Assembly: GCA_040954595.2 (NCBI GenBank)
Contig: CM082579.2
Coordinates: forward strand, 11,532,001 to 11,596,000
Source of the DNA: Balanoglossus misakiensis
Taxonomy: Eukaryota > Hemichordata
Length of the DNA: 64,000 nt
Direction: 5' to 3'
Below are positions 1-12,678 of the stretch, in pieces; the stretch's first letter is position 1, and the number at the start of each line of letters is the position of its first letter. Under the pieces are notes generated by a model. It saw only the letters and a list, made by a program, of their open reading frames with translations, was not told where the DNA came from and made no database searches. Made by a program: the position numbers and the translations under genes.

Positions 1-525
1 TATTATAAGAGGATGGACTGGAAGAAATAAGGGGCAGTCGGTCTGTCGGTAGGTCTGTCACTTAAAAGTGACTGTTCCCTATGACATATTGCTAAAATGT
101 GACACTCTTTGACAAATTTGTAAAATATCCACTCACACAGCCCCGGTTCATCCGCCCACCCCTTCGTTATAAATGGAAGCTCCCTAATCACACTGGCCAT
201 CTACCCAAACTGAAGATGACGGCGACAGAGAGGATGTATTTGCGAACGATTATCTCGCTATTGAGATAAAAAAATGAAATTTGTCTTCAATATTCGGCGC
301 TTCGTTTGATACCTAGACTTACAGAAATGAACTGAAACGTATGCCATAAATATTCTTTTGACGAAACGCTCCTTCATGAGCAGCATACGGAACATCATTT
401 GAAACAGTCTTTTTAATTACATCGCATGAATGTTAGGTGTAATACATGTGGTCCAAACACGACTGTAACGAACGTTTGCCTTTTAAAATGTCAAGAAATA
501 AAGCTGTTATTTTTATCTATTTCAG
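1..525. other. Left-edge intron of the SLC27A gene
   Basis: No exon is recognisable here. The acceptor of the first visible SLC27A exon closes this stretch at 524-525, preceded by a T-rich tract. The AMP-binding core motif that normally precedes the visible exons is absent, so those exons lie left of the window. The short open frames in this stretch match nothing known to me. Confidence 0.6.
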
Positions 526-3500
526 CTGCCACGATAGTCCTCTCTCGAAAATTCTCCGTGACAAATTTCTGGGAGGATTGTTGTCATTATGGCGTCACCT
601 ATTTTCTTTACATTGGGGAAATATGTCGGTATCTGTTGTCAAGGCCTGAGGTTTGTTAGTGAACACCTTGTTGCTTACTACTATTTATACACTTTTTACA
701 CATTTGTACTTCTGTCATGTCTCCCAATTCTCCCTACCTTAAATAGGTTTTAAGCTACCAATAGTGAGTGATGAAAATCTCATATGGTCGACACAAGTTC
801 AAGATGACCGGTTTTTGTCATGTTTAAGAAATGGGAGTTCATAAGCTAAAGTGATGATGGGTCATTCTGAAACTTTTTAACAGAAAAAAATAACACAATG
901 TGAAAAAAGTTTTATGAGTTTAATAAGGTGACTACAAAGACAGACATGTTTGACCAAAGGAAGTCATGAAATACAGTAAACATACCATTTCTTCTATCTC
1001 TTACTACTGTGGGTTGTCGACTTTTTGCCCAGAATGCAATGTGATTTGACCCCCTAGCGCAAGCCAGAATTGGCGTGGGGTGGGGTGGGATACATTCGTT
1101 CTGAGTCTGGTCGGAGTGTTGGGTGGTGATGATGAAGGATGATGGTTGAGACGGGAACACGTGTAGAGTGTAGATTTAAACGCCCACCATGTCACACACC
1201 TAACTTTGAAGTGTGAAAACCTTAGCACGCCATGCGGGCGAGTTCTCACCTTGGAAATGTAGTTACACTCAAGCATAGGCCCACATTCCAAGTTCTTTTG
1301 TCCCCTTCTCGGAATTTTAAATATGAAGTAGAGTATTTGTATAATTCTTCAGCCTGGGCTATCAGTATTGTAAATGTCTTTGTCTTGTTCGCTGCTTGGG
1401 CGAAGAACAGTAGTGTTCTGTACAGACCCCACGCGGGCGATTTGATGTGTTTTAAAATGATATCTGTATTTTAGTGAGTGTTCAGTTCTACATGTGGGTT
1501 GTAAGAGTTCAGTTCTACAAGGGAGTTCCCAGTTCTGGACTCAGGTTGGTCCAGTCGGGACTGCAGGCTTGTCCTGTACGTCCACGGCTGGTCTTTCTAA
1601 ATAAAGTCAACGGCGTTTTAAATCTACACTCTACTCGTGTTCCCGTCTCTCTTCATCATCATTCTTCATCAGCCGATATTCCGACCAGACCCAGACGAAC
1701 GTGTTCCACCCTCCGAAGGGAGACATGACCCTTCAACAAACATAATAATTACAGTGTTCAAGATTACCGCACATAGATTCAATTTCAATTTCAATTCAAT
1801 TTAATTCAATACTTTATTGTCAACAACAAGTGTCGACAATTGTCTTAAAGTTCATCAACTAATTGAAAAACACAAGATAATAAGTATTAGTGATAAAAGT
1901 GTATGCAATAAAAGACACTTTAAGATAACACATGCACACACAAAAATGATATGACTGAAACTACATCCGCAGCCACGGAAAAAAGTTAAAAGTCAAACTT
2001 AATTTCAACTGAAAATAGATACAACTGTTGCGAGAAAAGAGTGTCTAAACATACATGCAAACGTACATGCATAGTAAGATGTGTATATTTTTCTTCTGTA
2101 TTATATTTCAATATTTTTTTTCTGCAGAGTCCCCTTGACAGGAAACATTACGTACGAATGATAACTGGAAACGGACTTCGACCTGACATTTGGCAAAATT
2201 TCAAAACTCGATTTAACATTCCAATCATACATGAATTCTATGGTTCAACCGAAGGACCGATTTTCTTACGAAACTCGGATAATAAGATTGGGGCTGTAGG
2301 AAAAGTGTCGCCGTTACTAAAGGTAGGCCTTACAGATCAATAGAACGGTTGCAAATCTGACGACATTAAGAGGAGTTAATTGTACATAATTACGTGTATA
2401 CATAATAATAAAAGGCAAAATGATTGATAAGTAAATAATTGTACATCGTTACTTATATGCATGTAAGGCAATTTGTATATACCTTTATTTCACTTGTATT
2501 TCTATAAGTCTTAACATTTGATTGATTGTAAACAAATTGTTAAAATTAAAATTAGTTATAACAATTCCTGACATAGATGTAAATTGACTTATATACATGT
2601 AGTTGTGTTCAACAGATTGCGCCCCGTAATTCGAGGCCCACGTACATTATTTTCAATGAAAAAGCTCGATTCCGCAAGATTATGGTTCTTAAATGTACAA
2701 TCGCAAATGTGCCAAGTTTAGAACATGTAAACAATGCATGATGCATGTTTCCCACATTTTTTATCTCCATAGAGACGCATGGGTATCGAATTGGTAGAAT
2801 ATGATTATGACACAGCTGAACCTTTGCGTGACACTAATGGCCGATGCATCCCGGTGAAATTGGGTGAGTTCTAGAAAACGACAAACTGATTATATGATTG
2901 ATGTAAAACGAGTGATACTAAATATATTCCAATGAAAATAACTTTTTGGAGCTCAGCTTGTGCCTGGATACATTAAAAAAGCGCTACATTTGTATTTTGT
3001 TTATAACAAGTATTACAATATACAAAACAAGTTGGAATTGCTAGATTTTATTAATTTTAACAGCAGCACAACCAACACACAATTGGTTTTGTCGCACTGG
3101 ATGATCCTACGGTCTTGAACTACAAAAATATAATCTGATGAAATCTCCACAAATCCAAACAATTATACATTTCCCTTTCTCTATTCACAGGTTCACCAGG
3201 GTTATTGATCGGAACAATAAGCGAGAGTGCTCCGTTCGATGGCTACCTTGGACCAAGTGACCAAACAGACAAAAAAATAATCAAGAATGCTTTTAAAGAT
3301 GGAGATGAATACTACAATTCTGGAGATTTGCTAATGATTGATAAGAACTACTACGTATATTTCGTCGATCGAGTCGGTGACACTTTCAGGTACAGCCAAG
3401 ATCTGAAATACGTCAGTAAGGTAGTGTCAAAATTCTTTGGGTGTTTTATAAATATTTTCCGCTTTTTTGCTTTCTTGTTTTTACTATTTGTTGATTTTAA

Positions 3501-4280
3501 TACTTTTTAACAGATGGAAAGGCGAGAACGTTGCCACCACAGAGGTGGGTCATGTGGTGGCGTCCTTCAAAGATGTTCAGGAAGCGAATGTGTACGGCGT
3601 TGAAATTCCAGGTATGTTAGCATACCTATATCGGGGGGGGGGGGGTCAAACTTGTTCACAGAATCGAATTATGTGGCAAGTCAAATATTGCCGTGGTAGT
3701 GATGATGGACATGTACATACCCTCTGCGTGGGCCAATTTTCCATGAATATTAAAGTAGATAATACGACATACAGAATATAACTGTGAGAGTGTTAAGTTA
3801 AATTTACCAGTATTTGAAACTTTGACTATTTCACTGTACGCTTCGTTGATTTTTAATTTGACTACACACCGCCACGCGAATTGTATGTGGTATTCCTACA
3901 CAGATGACCATGGACACATGAGTGACAGAAAAAAAACAGTTTTCAGATTCGATTTTGTCTGTTGTTATCTAGGTCAAGATGGCCGAGCAGGAATGGCTGC
4001 CATAGTGTTGCGGAAAAACAACCAACTAGACTGCAAAAAACTCTACGCCCATGTTAGGCTTCATCTTCCCTCCTACGCATGCCCAATGTTTATCCGCGTT
4101 CAACCATCGATGGACGTAACGGGAACGTTTAAGCACAGGAAGATCGAGCTTGTGGAACAGGGATTTGATCCAAACATTATCAGGGAACCGCTCTTTTTTC
4201 TTGACTCGAGAAACAAGACTTATTCTGAGTTGCATGTAGAAAATTTCAAAAGATTCATCATTGGAAAGGCCAAGTTATAA
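526..4280 (+). CDS. SLC27A: SLC27A family long-chain fatty acid transport protein / acyl-CoA synthetase, C-terminal six exons (5' partial)
   Basis: FATP/SLC27A proteins activate long- and very-long-chain fatty acids to acyl-CoA at membranes and promote fatty acid uptake. Exons: 526-650, 2128-2322, 2773-2863, 3191-3389, 3514-3611, 3973-4280 (stop at 4278-4280). Phases are 1-in, then 0, 0-to-1, 1, 2, 1, and all six join into one frame of about 338 residues. Visible family motifs are [10 protein letters not shown] in the first exon, GNGLRPDIW and the adenylate-binding FYGSTEG in the second, [16 protein letters not shown] split across exons 4 and 5 (the FATP signature with the hinge region), and a C-terminus ending in KAKL. 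The AMP-binding P-loop-like motif and the N-terminal membrane segment lie left of the window. Which SLC27A paralogue this is cannot be decided from the C-terminal half. The last intron contains a G10 run. No lesion is seen. Confidence 0.93.
798..1062 (+). repeat. Dispersed ~280-bp repeat, copy 1
   Basis: This stretch in the first visible SLC27A intron resembles 24003-24302 and 54600-54855 along most of its length. Shared blocks include the 'gagtttaat' core, 'tttgaccaaagraagtcatgaa' spread over about 20 bases, 'cccagaatgcaat' and an end of 'gatttgaccccctagc'. All three copies lie in the same + orientation. No coding capacity or clear tRNA-like promoter was seen; it could be a SINE or a fragment of a larger element. 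Confidence 0.7.
1081..1717. mobile_element. Foldback-type element with ~105-bp inverted arms
   Basis: Bases 1081-1183 and 1611-1717 are near reverse complements with a few small gaps; one arm reads tagagtgtagatttaaacgc and the other carries its complement. The arms enclose about 430 bp of non-coding DNA with a small internal duplication ('gttcagttctaca' near 1481 and 1508). Long arms and no ORF fit a non-autonomous foldback/MITE. It abuts copy 1 of the dispersed repeat and may have inserted next to or into its end. Target-site duplications were not resolved. Confidence 0.65.
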
Positions 4281-5455
4281 GATCGTGGGAACAGTTAGTC
4301 ACACCTTACAAAACTGTTAGTTTCTGCCTGCATGAAATCAGGAAGCATACCCAGAGGTTTGGTTCTGTCCGTGTGCTGGTCTGAAGTCATTATGAAGACA
4401 TGTGTAAGTTCATTGTCTTTCACGTCAAGAAATATGCGTTGAGAATTTAAATGATACATGGCAGTATGCATTTGACAACAGGTTTACCTTCTTTGATGTC
4501 AAGAGCCCACAATCAGACTATCAACGGTAGTAGTACAGACTGTGTCAGTTACGATGACATGTACTTATATGGATATTGTAAAGTTTAATTAATGAATGCT
4601 CCGTCTTTCAAAATTTAGACAAGACTGGTGTGATAAACAACTGGAAAATCATAGAAGGAAACCTGGAAAATGTGTATGACTTTTGAGTGAATTAACCAAG
4701 GAGCAGTTACTGTCTGTTTTGTAACAGAAGGTTTTGATGTGGCATTATAAAATAAATGTCCTATCTCAACCAATTGCAGAGTACCATGTCTGTATTTTGT
4801 CTGGAGAAGAAGTTGTGGGTCGACGTCAGACTTGCCCAGGTCCTTGTTGGGCAGCCGTACAAAGGAGTGTCTTTCCAAACAGTTTACGGGTGCAATCACA
4901 TGTTGGGATTGTGTCCTTACGGCGAAGATACTAAAATTTTTACTTGCGCATATTTAACATGTGAGAAATAAAATGTAAAAATCAAACTATATTTTTTAAA
5001 AGATGCCAAAAGTGGCTTCATATACCATAGAAATGAAATAAGATGGCAAATGACTAATCGTATACTACATATGCTTATATACGTAGACATTGCTTTGATG
5101 GTCCAGAGGTCATTTTGGTACATTTAAAGAGACACGATGCCTTATTAAAATGACACTATCACGAATACATAGTAAACGAGAATAATTAAATTGGAAGAAT
5201 AATGCTGAATGTAAGTTTTAAACGACAGAAATAATTTCAGTCATAATTTAGCAAGCACTCAAGAACCAATTAACCTTAAAATGTAACCCATTTCTATAAT
5301 TATACATGTACACAGGAACGTCATATACAGCTTAACTTTGATAATTCTGAAAATTAAACTAACCTTTGGAAATACTATAGCGGAAATTAACTTATCATAA
5401 TTAGCAACTATTGTTTAAATACAATTACGGCTCTGTGTCTCTTTTAGTGTAGAGT
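4281..5455. other. Intergenic: SLC27A 3' UTR and upstream region of the LDLa gene
   Basis: Candidate AATAAA poly(A) signals for SLC27A lie at 4751-4756 and 4967-4972. A TTTAAATA box at 5413-5420 lies 36 bp before the first ATG of the next gene. However, 'tctcttttag' at 5438-5447 could instead be the acceptor of a 5' UTR intron. Nothing else is recognised in this stretch. Confidence 0.45.
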
Positions 5456-5564
5456 ATGCAGAAGTCAGTTCACGTCACCAAGTCTGCAGATATGTCTAGT
5501 TTTGTAACGACGTTCGCATGTTTATTGGCCGCTGTGTTTCCGTTGGTACAAGGAAATGCCATCG
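5456..5564 (+). other. Signal-peptide exon of the Tg1-WAP-LDLa gene
   Basis: From the second ATG (5492) the exon reads a short polar start, then the hydrophobic stretch [12 protein letters not shown], followed by QGNAIG, a plausible signal-peptidase site after QG or NA. The donor is g|gtgagt at 5565. The upstream ATG at 5456 adds 12 polar residues and is the less typical start. Confidence 0.8.
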
Positions 5565-8500
5565 GTGAGTGAAACCCAATAAGCCTTTTTTTCAATTTGA
5601 TGTTTATATTTAATATGGCAAGTATTGAAGGCACATTGTTGTGACCCTTCTTTTGTTCAGTGTTAAATTATGAACAAACTGAACAATTTGGTCGATGTGT
5701 GACGCAACTCACTGATTCTGAACCACATAGACGCCGGTACTTTAAAGGTATACAGTCACCTCCAATTTACATATCGCCATATATAGTTGAAATGGCGTAT
5801 TTGAGTGTTATAAAGAACGCTTTATTTTCGCGTGTGCCACCCACTGAAAATCTGTGATTGGTTAGATCTCGATTTACCATGGTAACTGTGGCTAAATTTG
5901 TATAGGTGACCGTATACCTTTAAGCTCACTTGGTAACAGAGCAAATCGTTCGGAAGTGCTTTTGGGCCGTGCCACTGACCTTTACCCAATCTCCTCAGGA
6001 TATAGCAACAGATTCGGCCCTGTTTCCTGCAATGTGTGTATACTTGCGTGGCAAATACAGCGAGTTAAACAAAGGGTACACACATCGATACTTAACTGTG
6101 TCGCAATAACCTATAGGCTTATCATAAAAACGCTATTTCCAATCTGTGTCGAAATTTTGAATTGATTTAGCATTTTCGTATTTCATATTTTCCCAGGGAA
6201 TGTTGTTTGGAATGGTAAAGAACCTCTATATTGCAATGAGTTTAATGCCATGATGGAAGCACTGAAAGTGGACAAGACTTACGATGAATTTTGGTACTAT
6301 TATGAAATACATGATATATATGACTGCGCGAAGGATGGGAGTTTTGCGCCTCTTCAGTGTAATAATTACGGATACTGTTCGTGCGTTAACGCATATGGAA
6401 ATTTAATCGCTCGCACGTTACTACCCGCAAACAGAGGCAAACCAGTTTGTAAAGGTCTGTTGTCAGAACTATATGCAATTGCTGCAAATTCTTGCTTGTT
6501 TTCCCTCTGGTTTATGTTTTCTTTTTAAGTTGGAGTATGCCATTGTAACCTTCAGCGAACCACTGCCACTCTTGTCTAAAATTGCTGAATCGACCTATGT
6601 ATAAAATAACATTTCTGATTTATGACGAGTTTTTAGATAACTTTGTATTGGTAACGCATATATGTATATATGAAGACGTTTAATTATAGTAGTATTATTC
6701 AAGTCTTGACTCGGGCCGATACAACAACACCTCTCTGAAGCCAAATATATCTTAATGTCACATGAAGTTAAATGTTTCCTAAACTAGGTTTGAAAGTTGG
6801 ACAGTGCCCCCTGAATAAAGCTATGGGTTCCTGTGACGTCACGTGTGGCAATGACGAGGAATGTCCATCAAATCTGAAATGCTGTGACACGGACTGTGGA
6901 AAGACTTGTATGGAACCAGCGCAAGGTTGGCGATCTTTCTCACAGCTTGGTTTCATATTGCACTTACTGAATTTACACACAACTTCCATAGTTTTCTTTT
7001 CAAAATCTATCCAGTCGTAATGCACAAACAAAGGATATTGCAAAGCTATCACGCGGCGTGTATTATTAATCCCAAAACTACATTAATTTCCTTCGCAGCT
7101 GATAACATAATGACCAATCAAAAACAAGTTAAGTATCAGCTCATCAAGTTGAACGGATATAAGCCGACAATATAAACACGTAATCATTGGTTTAATTATA
7201 ATAAGCGTCATAATAAATTTGAAATTTAATGACCAAATTCCATTTCCACAGAGTTTCTATGACCACTACTTTGTATGATATTATCTTTAAAAAAGCTAAT
7301 ATTGCCTTTCAAAAAACACGGATTGCGTGTGTTTTCATTCCTCTGCAGAATGCTATTCCTCTGAGTACGCATGCTCAGACGGACTAACTTGTGTTGGTGA
7401 CAGTCTAGTTTGTGATGGTATACCTGATTGCCCGGATGGAGGTGATGAAATGACCTGCAGTAAGTAGACTGCAACCATCTGTTACTTCAGAGGGCAAAGG
7501 AACAATCATGAACAAACCAGCAAATGTGGAATTCAGTTTAACTACTTTAATTCTCGATTTTCAGCAGCGATTAACTGGTTATATGTACATCCCATTCGGG
7601 GGGGGGGGGGGCTGGAGGCTTCTGGTTTTATGTGCCTTGAATTTTTTAAAGTATTAAACATGTTGACAGACTTTGGCAACTTTTGATTATTCTATCTTTA
7701 GAATGGAATTTTAGGAATTTTCTCAAATTTAACATATTTTACATAAAAGACAAGATGATGGACACCCTGGTTTATTCGCTGTACATAACAAGTCTCACCG
7801 CCCACTTAAATACATCGACTATTTGAAAGGTTTTGAGGATAATCAATTTTCTGAAAATCTGCCCGTGAGGTAATTACCTTAGGAAATTCAGGAAGTACCA
7901 CAATTAGTATTGTTATATCGTTTTGGTAGCCGAGCCACGTTTTGAATGTCCGTTTGGTAAGAAAATACCCATGGAACTTGCCTGCGATGGTTACCCGGAC
8001 TGCGTAGATGGCAGCGATGAGAAAGTCTGCGGGGAACTAGAAATGTGTAAGTCTGTTGTATTTGTTTAGAACACTTATGCTTACATAATGCCAGGGGGGT
8101 CAAACACATGATAAAAATTGCATTATTAGACAGTTCAAGTAGACAATTCTGGGTAGGAGAGAGGGAATATCACCTTTATTTCCTGAAACTTCTTGTCATT
8201 TGTTGTTGTTTTTCTGGTAAAAAAAATCGACAACACACCAATTTGGAACAGTAATTTAGCTTAAAGGTAAATGAGCTGCAACTGGATAAAAAAATTAAAG
8301 TTTTAAATAATCTCACATATGCTTTTAATTATGTCTATTAAATGATATTTCATGATAATATATTAAGCTCAACACTTGTTTATGACAAAATGGCCAAAAA
8401 TTAAAGAAAAATGAAAATTCCTGCAATTTTTAAAAAAGTACAATATTGCAATGAAAAAGGAAAATATAATGTCTCAGCGGTGTACATTTACTTCCATGAG

Positions 8501-11500
8501 CTCAAGTGGATGAGATCATGGTTGTTTTTATGAAGTTTCATAACCGGAAATGCAACATTTTCATTGTTTCTTGCATTTTCCCACGGTGGCGTCCATATTC
8601 GCTTAAAACTTACACATGCACTCATATTTAAGGTTTATAATGCTTGTGTATTATTCACTGCCTTCACCTGCATGGACTAATGGTAGTACAGTTTGAAACA
8701 AAAATTATGATAATTATCCCAAAAGTTGAAGCTTATGTGCCCTTAATGCACTCTCCATGTGTTATAAGATGTAAAGAAAGAAAACTGCTACTTTAAGTCT
8801 ATGTACATGTCACCCACACAGGCTTATTTAACACTCGCCTGGTAGCAAAATCCTCAGGGACAGTCGAACATGTGTTAACAATCACCTCCATGTAGTGGAA
8901 ACTTGTCTATAGCTACTAATGCACCCTAAAAGCATTGCTGAATTATGTGAATGTGTTTTATTTTGTACAAGTTGTATGCGATGATACTATTTCACCTTAT
9001 TGGGTATGTGATGGCTGGGTCGACTGCCTTGATGGAAGCGATGAGGTAAATTGCGGTAAGTATGGTATAATCTAAGAATTCTCCTTGCTCTACAATACTG
9101 CGCATATATATCGGTTAACACAAATTATTGTCTTGAAGAAGGGAATTGTAGGGACATGTTTTCTTCACTCTGTCAGGCATGCATAAGACTTCCGGTATGA
9201 ACTGCCAGTAATCTTTGAATTTCATTTTTTTCTGGCCAGTGAATAGACGCAAACAAAACTATAATATGTGCATGTTAACTTCGCTATGTTTAAAACGTGG
9301 TATTATCGTACGCATGTCATTAGAAAGATTATTTAAAGCCTCAAGAGCTGCCATTTTTACATTATTTGCATGAGTTCACTTTCCAACTCAGATTGGTCCA
9401 TAATAATTGCTTACTATAATAGGTATGCATCAACATGTTTTCGACGCCCTATCGTACCTGCCTGTTGCAATTTGAGTAAGTGGTATATTAAACGGGTACC
9501 GCATCCAAGCAATCAGCCTCCATACAAACTGTACACAACTATCCTGGTATGCGTCAAAGAAATGACGAATTGATGAAAATACAAGTTGTATGAATTAATG
9601 GTGATGAAATTTGGCAGCTCATCGGAGTTTAACACTGTGACTTGGTGTTGTTTTTCCCTGATACTATATTGTCAAATGACATCGCCAAAAGGCACAATCC
9701 CTTCCATACTGATACAAATGTAACCTAACTAGTTATTTTAGAGAGATTTTATCATCTCAACATCATAACATTTAACGATTTAAACATTGTTCTGCATCCA
9801 AACTAAATTTCAGCACAACTATCTCATTACATCTATTGCGAATCGGGAAGTACAGTATTTTCACAAACAGTGGTTAAAACAGTATTTCGTGAATTGGATG
9901 TGCATGCACTTAAAAAGTTTCCGTGTCTTTTACATGCAGTTGTTTCAAATTTCGTACTTCCCTATGTACACTAAACATAGCCTCTGCGAGATTCACAAAT
10001 CTATGGACGTCACCGACGTGACGTCATTTTCACGACTGTTTCACGATAAATGTGAAAAACGGATGATTCTCTGTCTTTCTTTTGAAATGCTTGCAGACTG
10101 TGACGGGAAGGGGAACGGTTGGCACCAGTGTCCACAAGGTATATGCATTCAAGAACATCAAATTTGTGATGGTTATGATGACTGTGAAGATGGCAGTGAT
10201 GAAACTTGCGGTAAGCGCGACACATAAATGCTATTACCCAGCATTCAGTGCAATAATTATAGTGGCTCAGAGCAATAGCGAGCATATTTAAACTGATGTG
10301 ACGTTAACTGTAACAATTGGGGGTATGCTTATATACCTAAAACAGTGTTGGTTCCATGTGACAACGGCGTTATGATTCCGGAAAAAGACATTTGCGATTA
10401 CGAAGATGATTGCGGCGATAACTCGGATGAATCAAATTGCTGTAAGTTTATCACGCTATATGTAGGTTTATCATTTTATTGACACAAACAACTTCATTAA
10501 AGTTATATTCATTGTTTTATTGTGTAATTAAGCTACAAAGCATATGTGACCATGACTAACAAAAACCTTATATCAGTTGTCTAGTCATACATTCTGTAAA
10601 ATAAAATTGGCTTGTCTAAGATCACAATACGTTGCTCCATAGCCCAGTTTTCCCCGAGATTCAAACGCATGAAAATGTAGATGAACGGTTTCCAAAGTTT
10701 ATCATCCAGCCAATCAATCAATTAATCATCAAACCATGCTTCCTGTATTTGTTTTGTAAGTATATCGACCAGGATGTGGCGATGATTATAAAGCGCAGTG
10801 TGCCAACAGCGGAGAGTGCATCGACATTTCGTATTTCTGTGATGGATACTACAATTGTAGAGACAAGAGTGATGAAGAAAACTGTCGTTAGTATAACATG
10901 AACTTGATGGGAGAGAGGGGGTTGATAAAGAAGAGCGAAAGAAAGATGATGAGAGAAAGAAGAGGTGGAGAGAGCAGAAAGAAATGGGAAGACAGAGAAG
11001 AGGAGACAGGCAGAGAGGAATGGGTGTTTGTGTATGTGTGTGTGTATGTGTGAAAGAGAGAGAGATTTAAATTTTGCCTGATTGAGAATAAATTTAGATC
11101 TATTGAGAGCATGTGAATTGTGATAAGTTAGCAGAGCACGTTTCAGATTCCTGGTTGACTTAGCTTTTTAGGCAGAAATTAATTATTTGTCAAAATGTAT
11201 CCATGGCAATGAAATGCATTTAGATTGTTTTTTATCTTCATTTGTATGTTGTATTAGCATGTGAAACTCCGAACCACCGATGTAGTTATGGACTTTGTGT
11301 TCAGGACCGCCACGTATGTAATGGCTTCGATGACTGCGGTGATGGTAGTGATGAATTAAACTGCCGTAAGTGAAGTGTTTAGATTTGAAACAATTTGATA
11401 GCTTCAAATGACATATACCATTGTAAATTTAAACCATTTTTTTCAAGCTTTGAGATGAAATCTCTGGTACCATCCTACCGTGGTACTTAGTTATAAACTA

Positions 11501-12608
11501 ATTTCAAGTTGTTTACAAAATAACTTTTGTTTTAAATAGCTGTATTTGTAGGTTTTCCCTTTGAGAAATATCATTATTTTCAAATGGACGAATCACAAAA
11601 TAAATGAGCCACATAAAAAGTTAGAGTAAAAGTTGATGGCAGCCATCATGAAAAGAGCCCAATATGCATCCCCTGTAATGTGTATAGTGAAAATGTAGTA
11701 GAATATCACACCAGACTGATTGAATTTTTACCCAATTTTAAATTCTTGCTTTCGACAAATAATGCCAAATGATACAAAGATGTGCCATATACCTACCATC
11801 AAGGGGAAGGTAAGTCCCAAAGTGGCCGGATGGGAAAGTCATTGCAAGATGTTTTGACGAAATAGATCGTATACTTTGGTAAAGACGGAATTATAAATGG
11901 TACATATTTTATGTGTTCCTCTAGCGTGTAAATCACATCAACACGATTGTGGCGATGGAGTTTGTCTTCCCGGATGGGATATTTGTGATGGTTTCAGCGA
12001 CTGTGCAGATGGAAGTGATGAAAACAATTGCCGTAAGTTAATGCTAAGTTACAACTATGGCGTGAAACATTCAATCACAATGGGGGGGGGGGTGATATCG
12101 GTGCAACACTAGGGCCACTTCCATGACCACTGAGTTAGTATGACATGTCATGCATCATTCAACAATACATACAAAATTCATCCTTTTGTAACAGACATAA
12201 TTCAATTTTTTCTTCGATTAGTTAGAGTGCACAAAGTCAATGGTACATGATATGGTTGGTTAGGGACTGGTCAGTTTCTTCGGCTGACCGCCAACTGACC
12301 CCCGGCCCCTTACTCATTGAACATGGAAAAGTGGGTGACCCCAGTGACCCCCCATCAACCCATTCCAAAACAGGGTGATCCTCCCCTTCCCATGATGCGT
12401 ACAAATCATTCAAATTTCTGAGGAAATTGCTTGCTTTGGAAGTGAAGTGAGTTACTTGGAAAAGTTTTAATTTCATTATTCCTTATGACTTATTCTGTGG
12501 ATGACCCTGCAAAATTTGAATGAGCAAAAGCCAAAACAAATGAGCTTATTTTACTTTACAAAACACCATGCATTCTCTTTTAAAATTAATTAATTAATTA
12601 ATTGCTGC

Positions 12609-12678
<70 letters not shown>

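Noticed and set aside
3636-3645. G/C homopolymer runs (also near 7599, 12079 and 14005) as regulatory sites
   Set aside because: Short homopolymers scattered in introns; no evidence beyond composition and prone to sequencing error.
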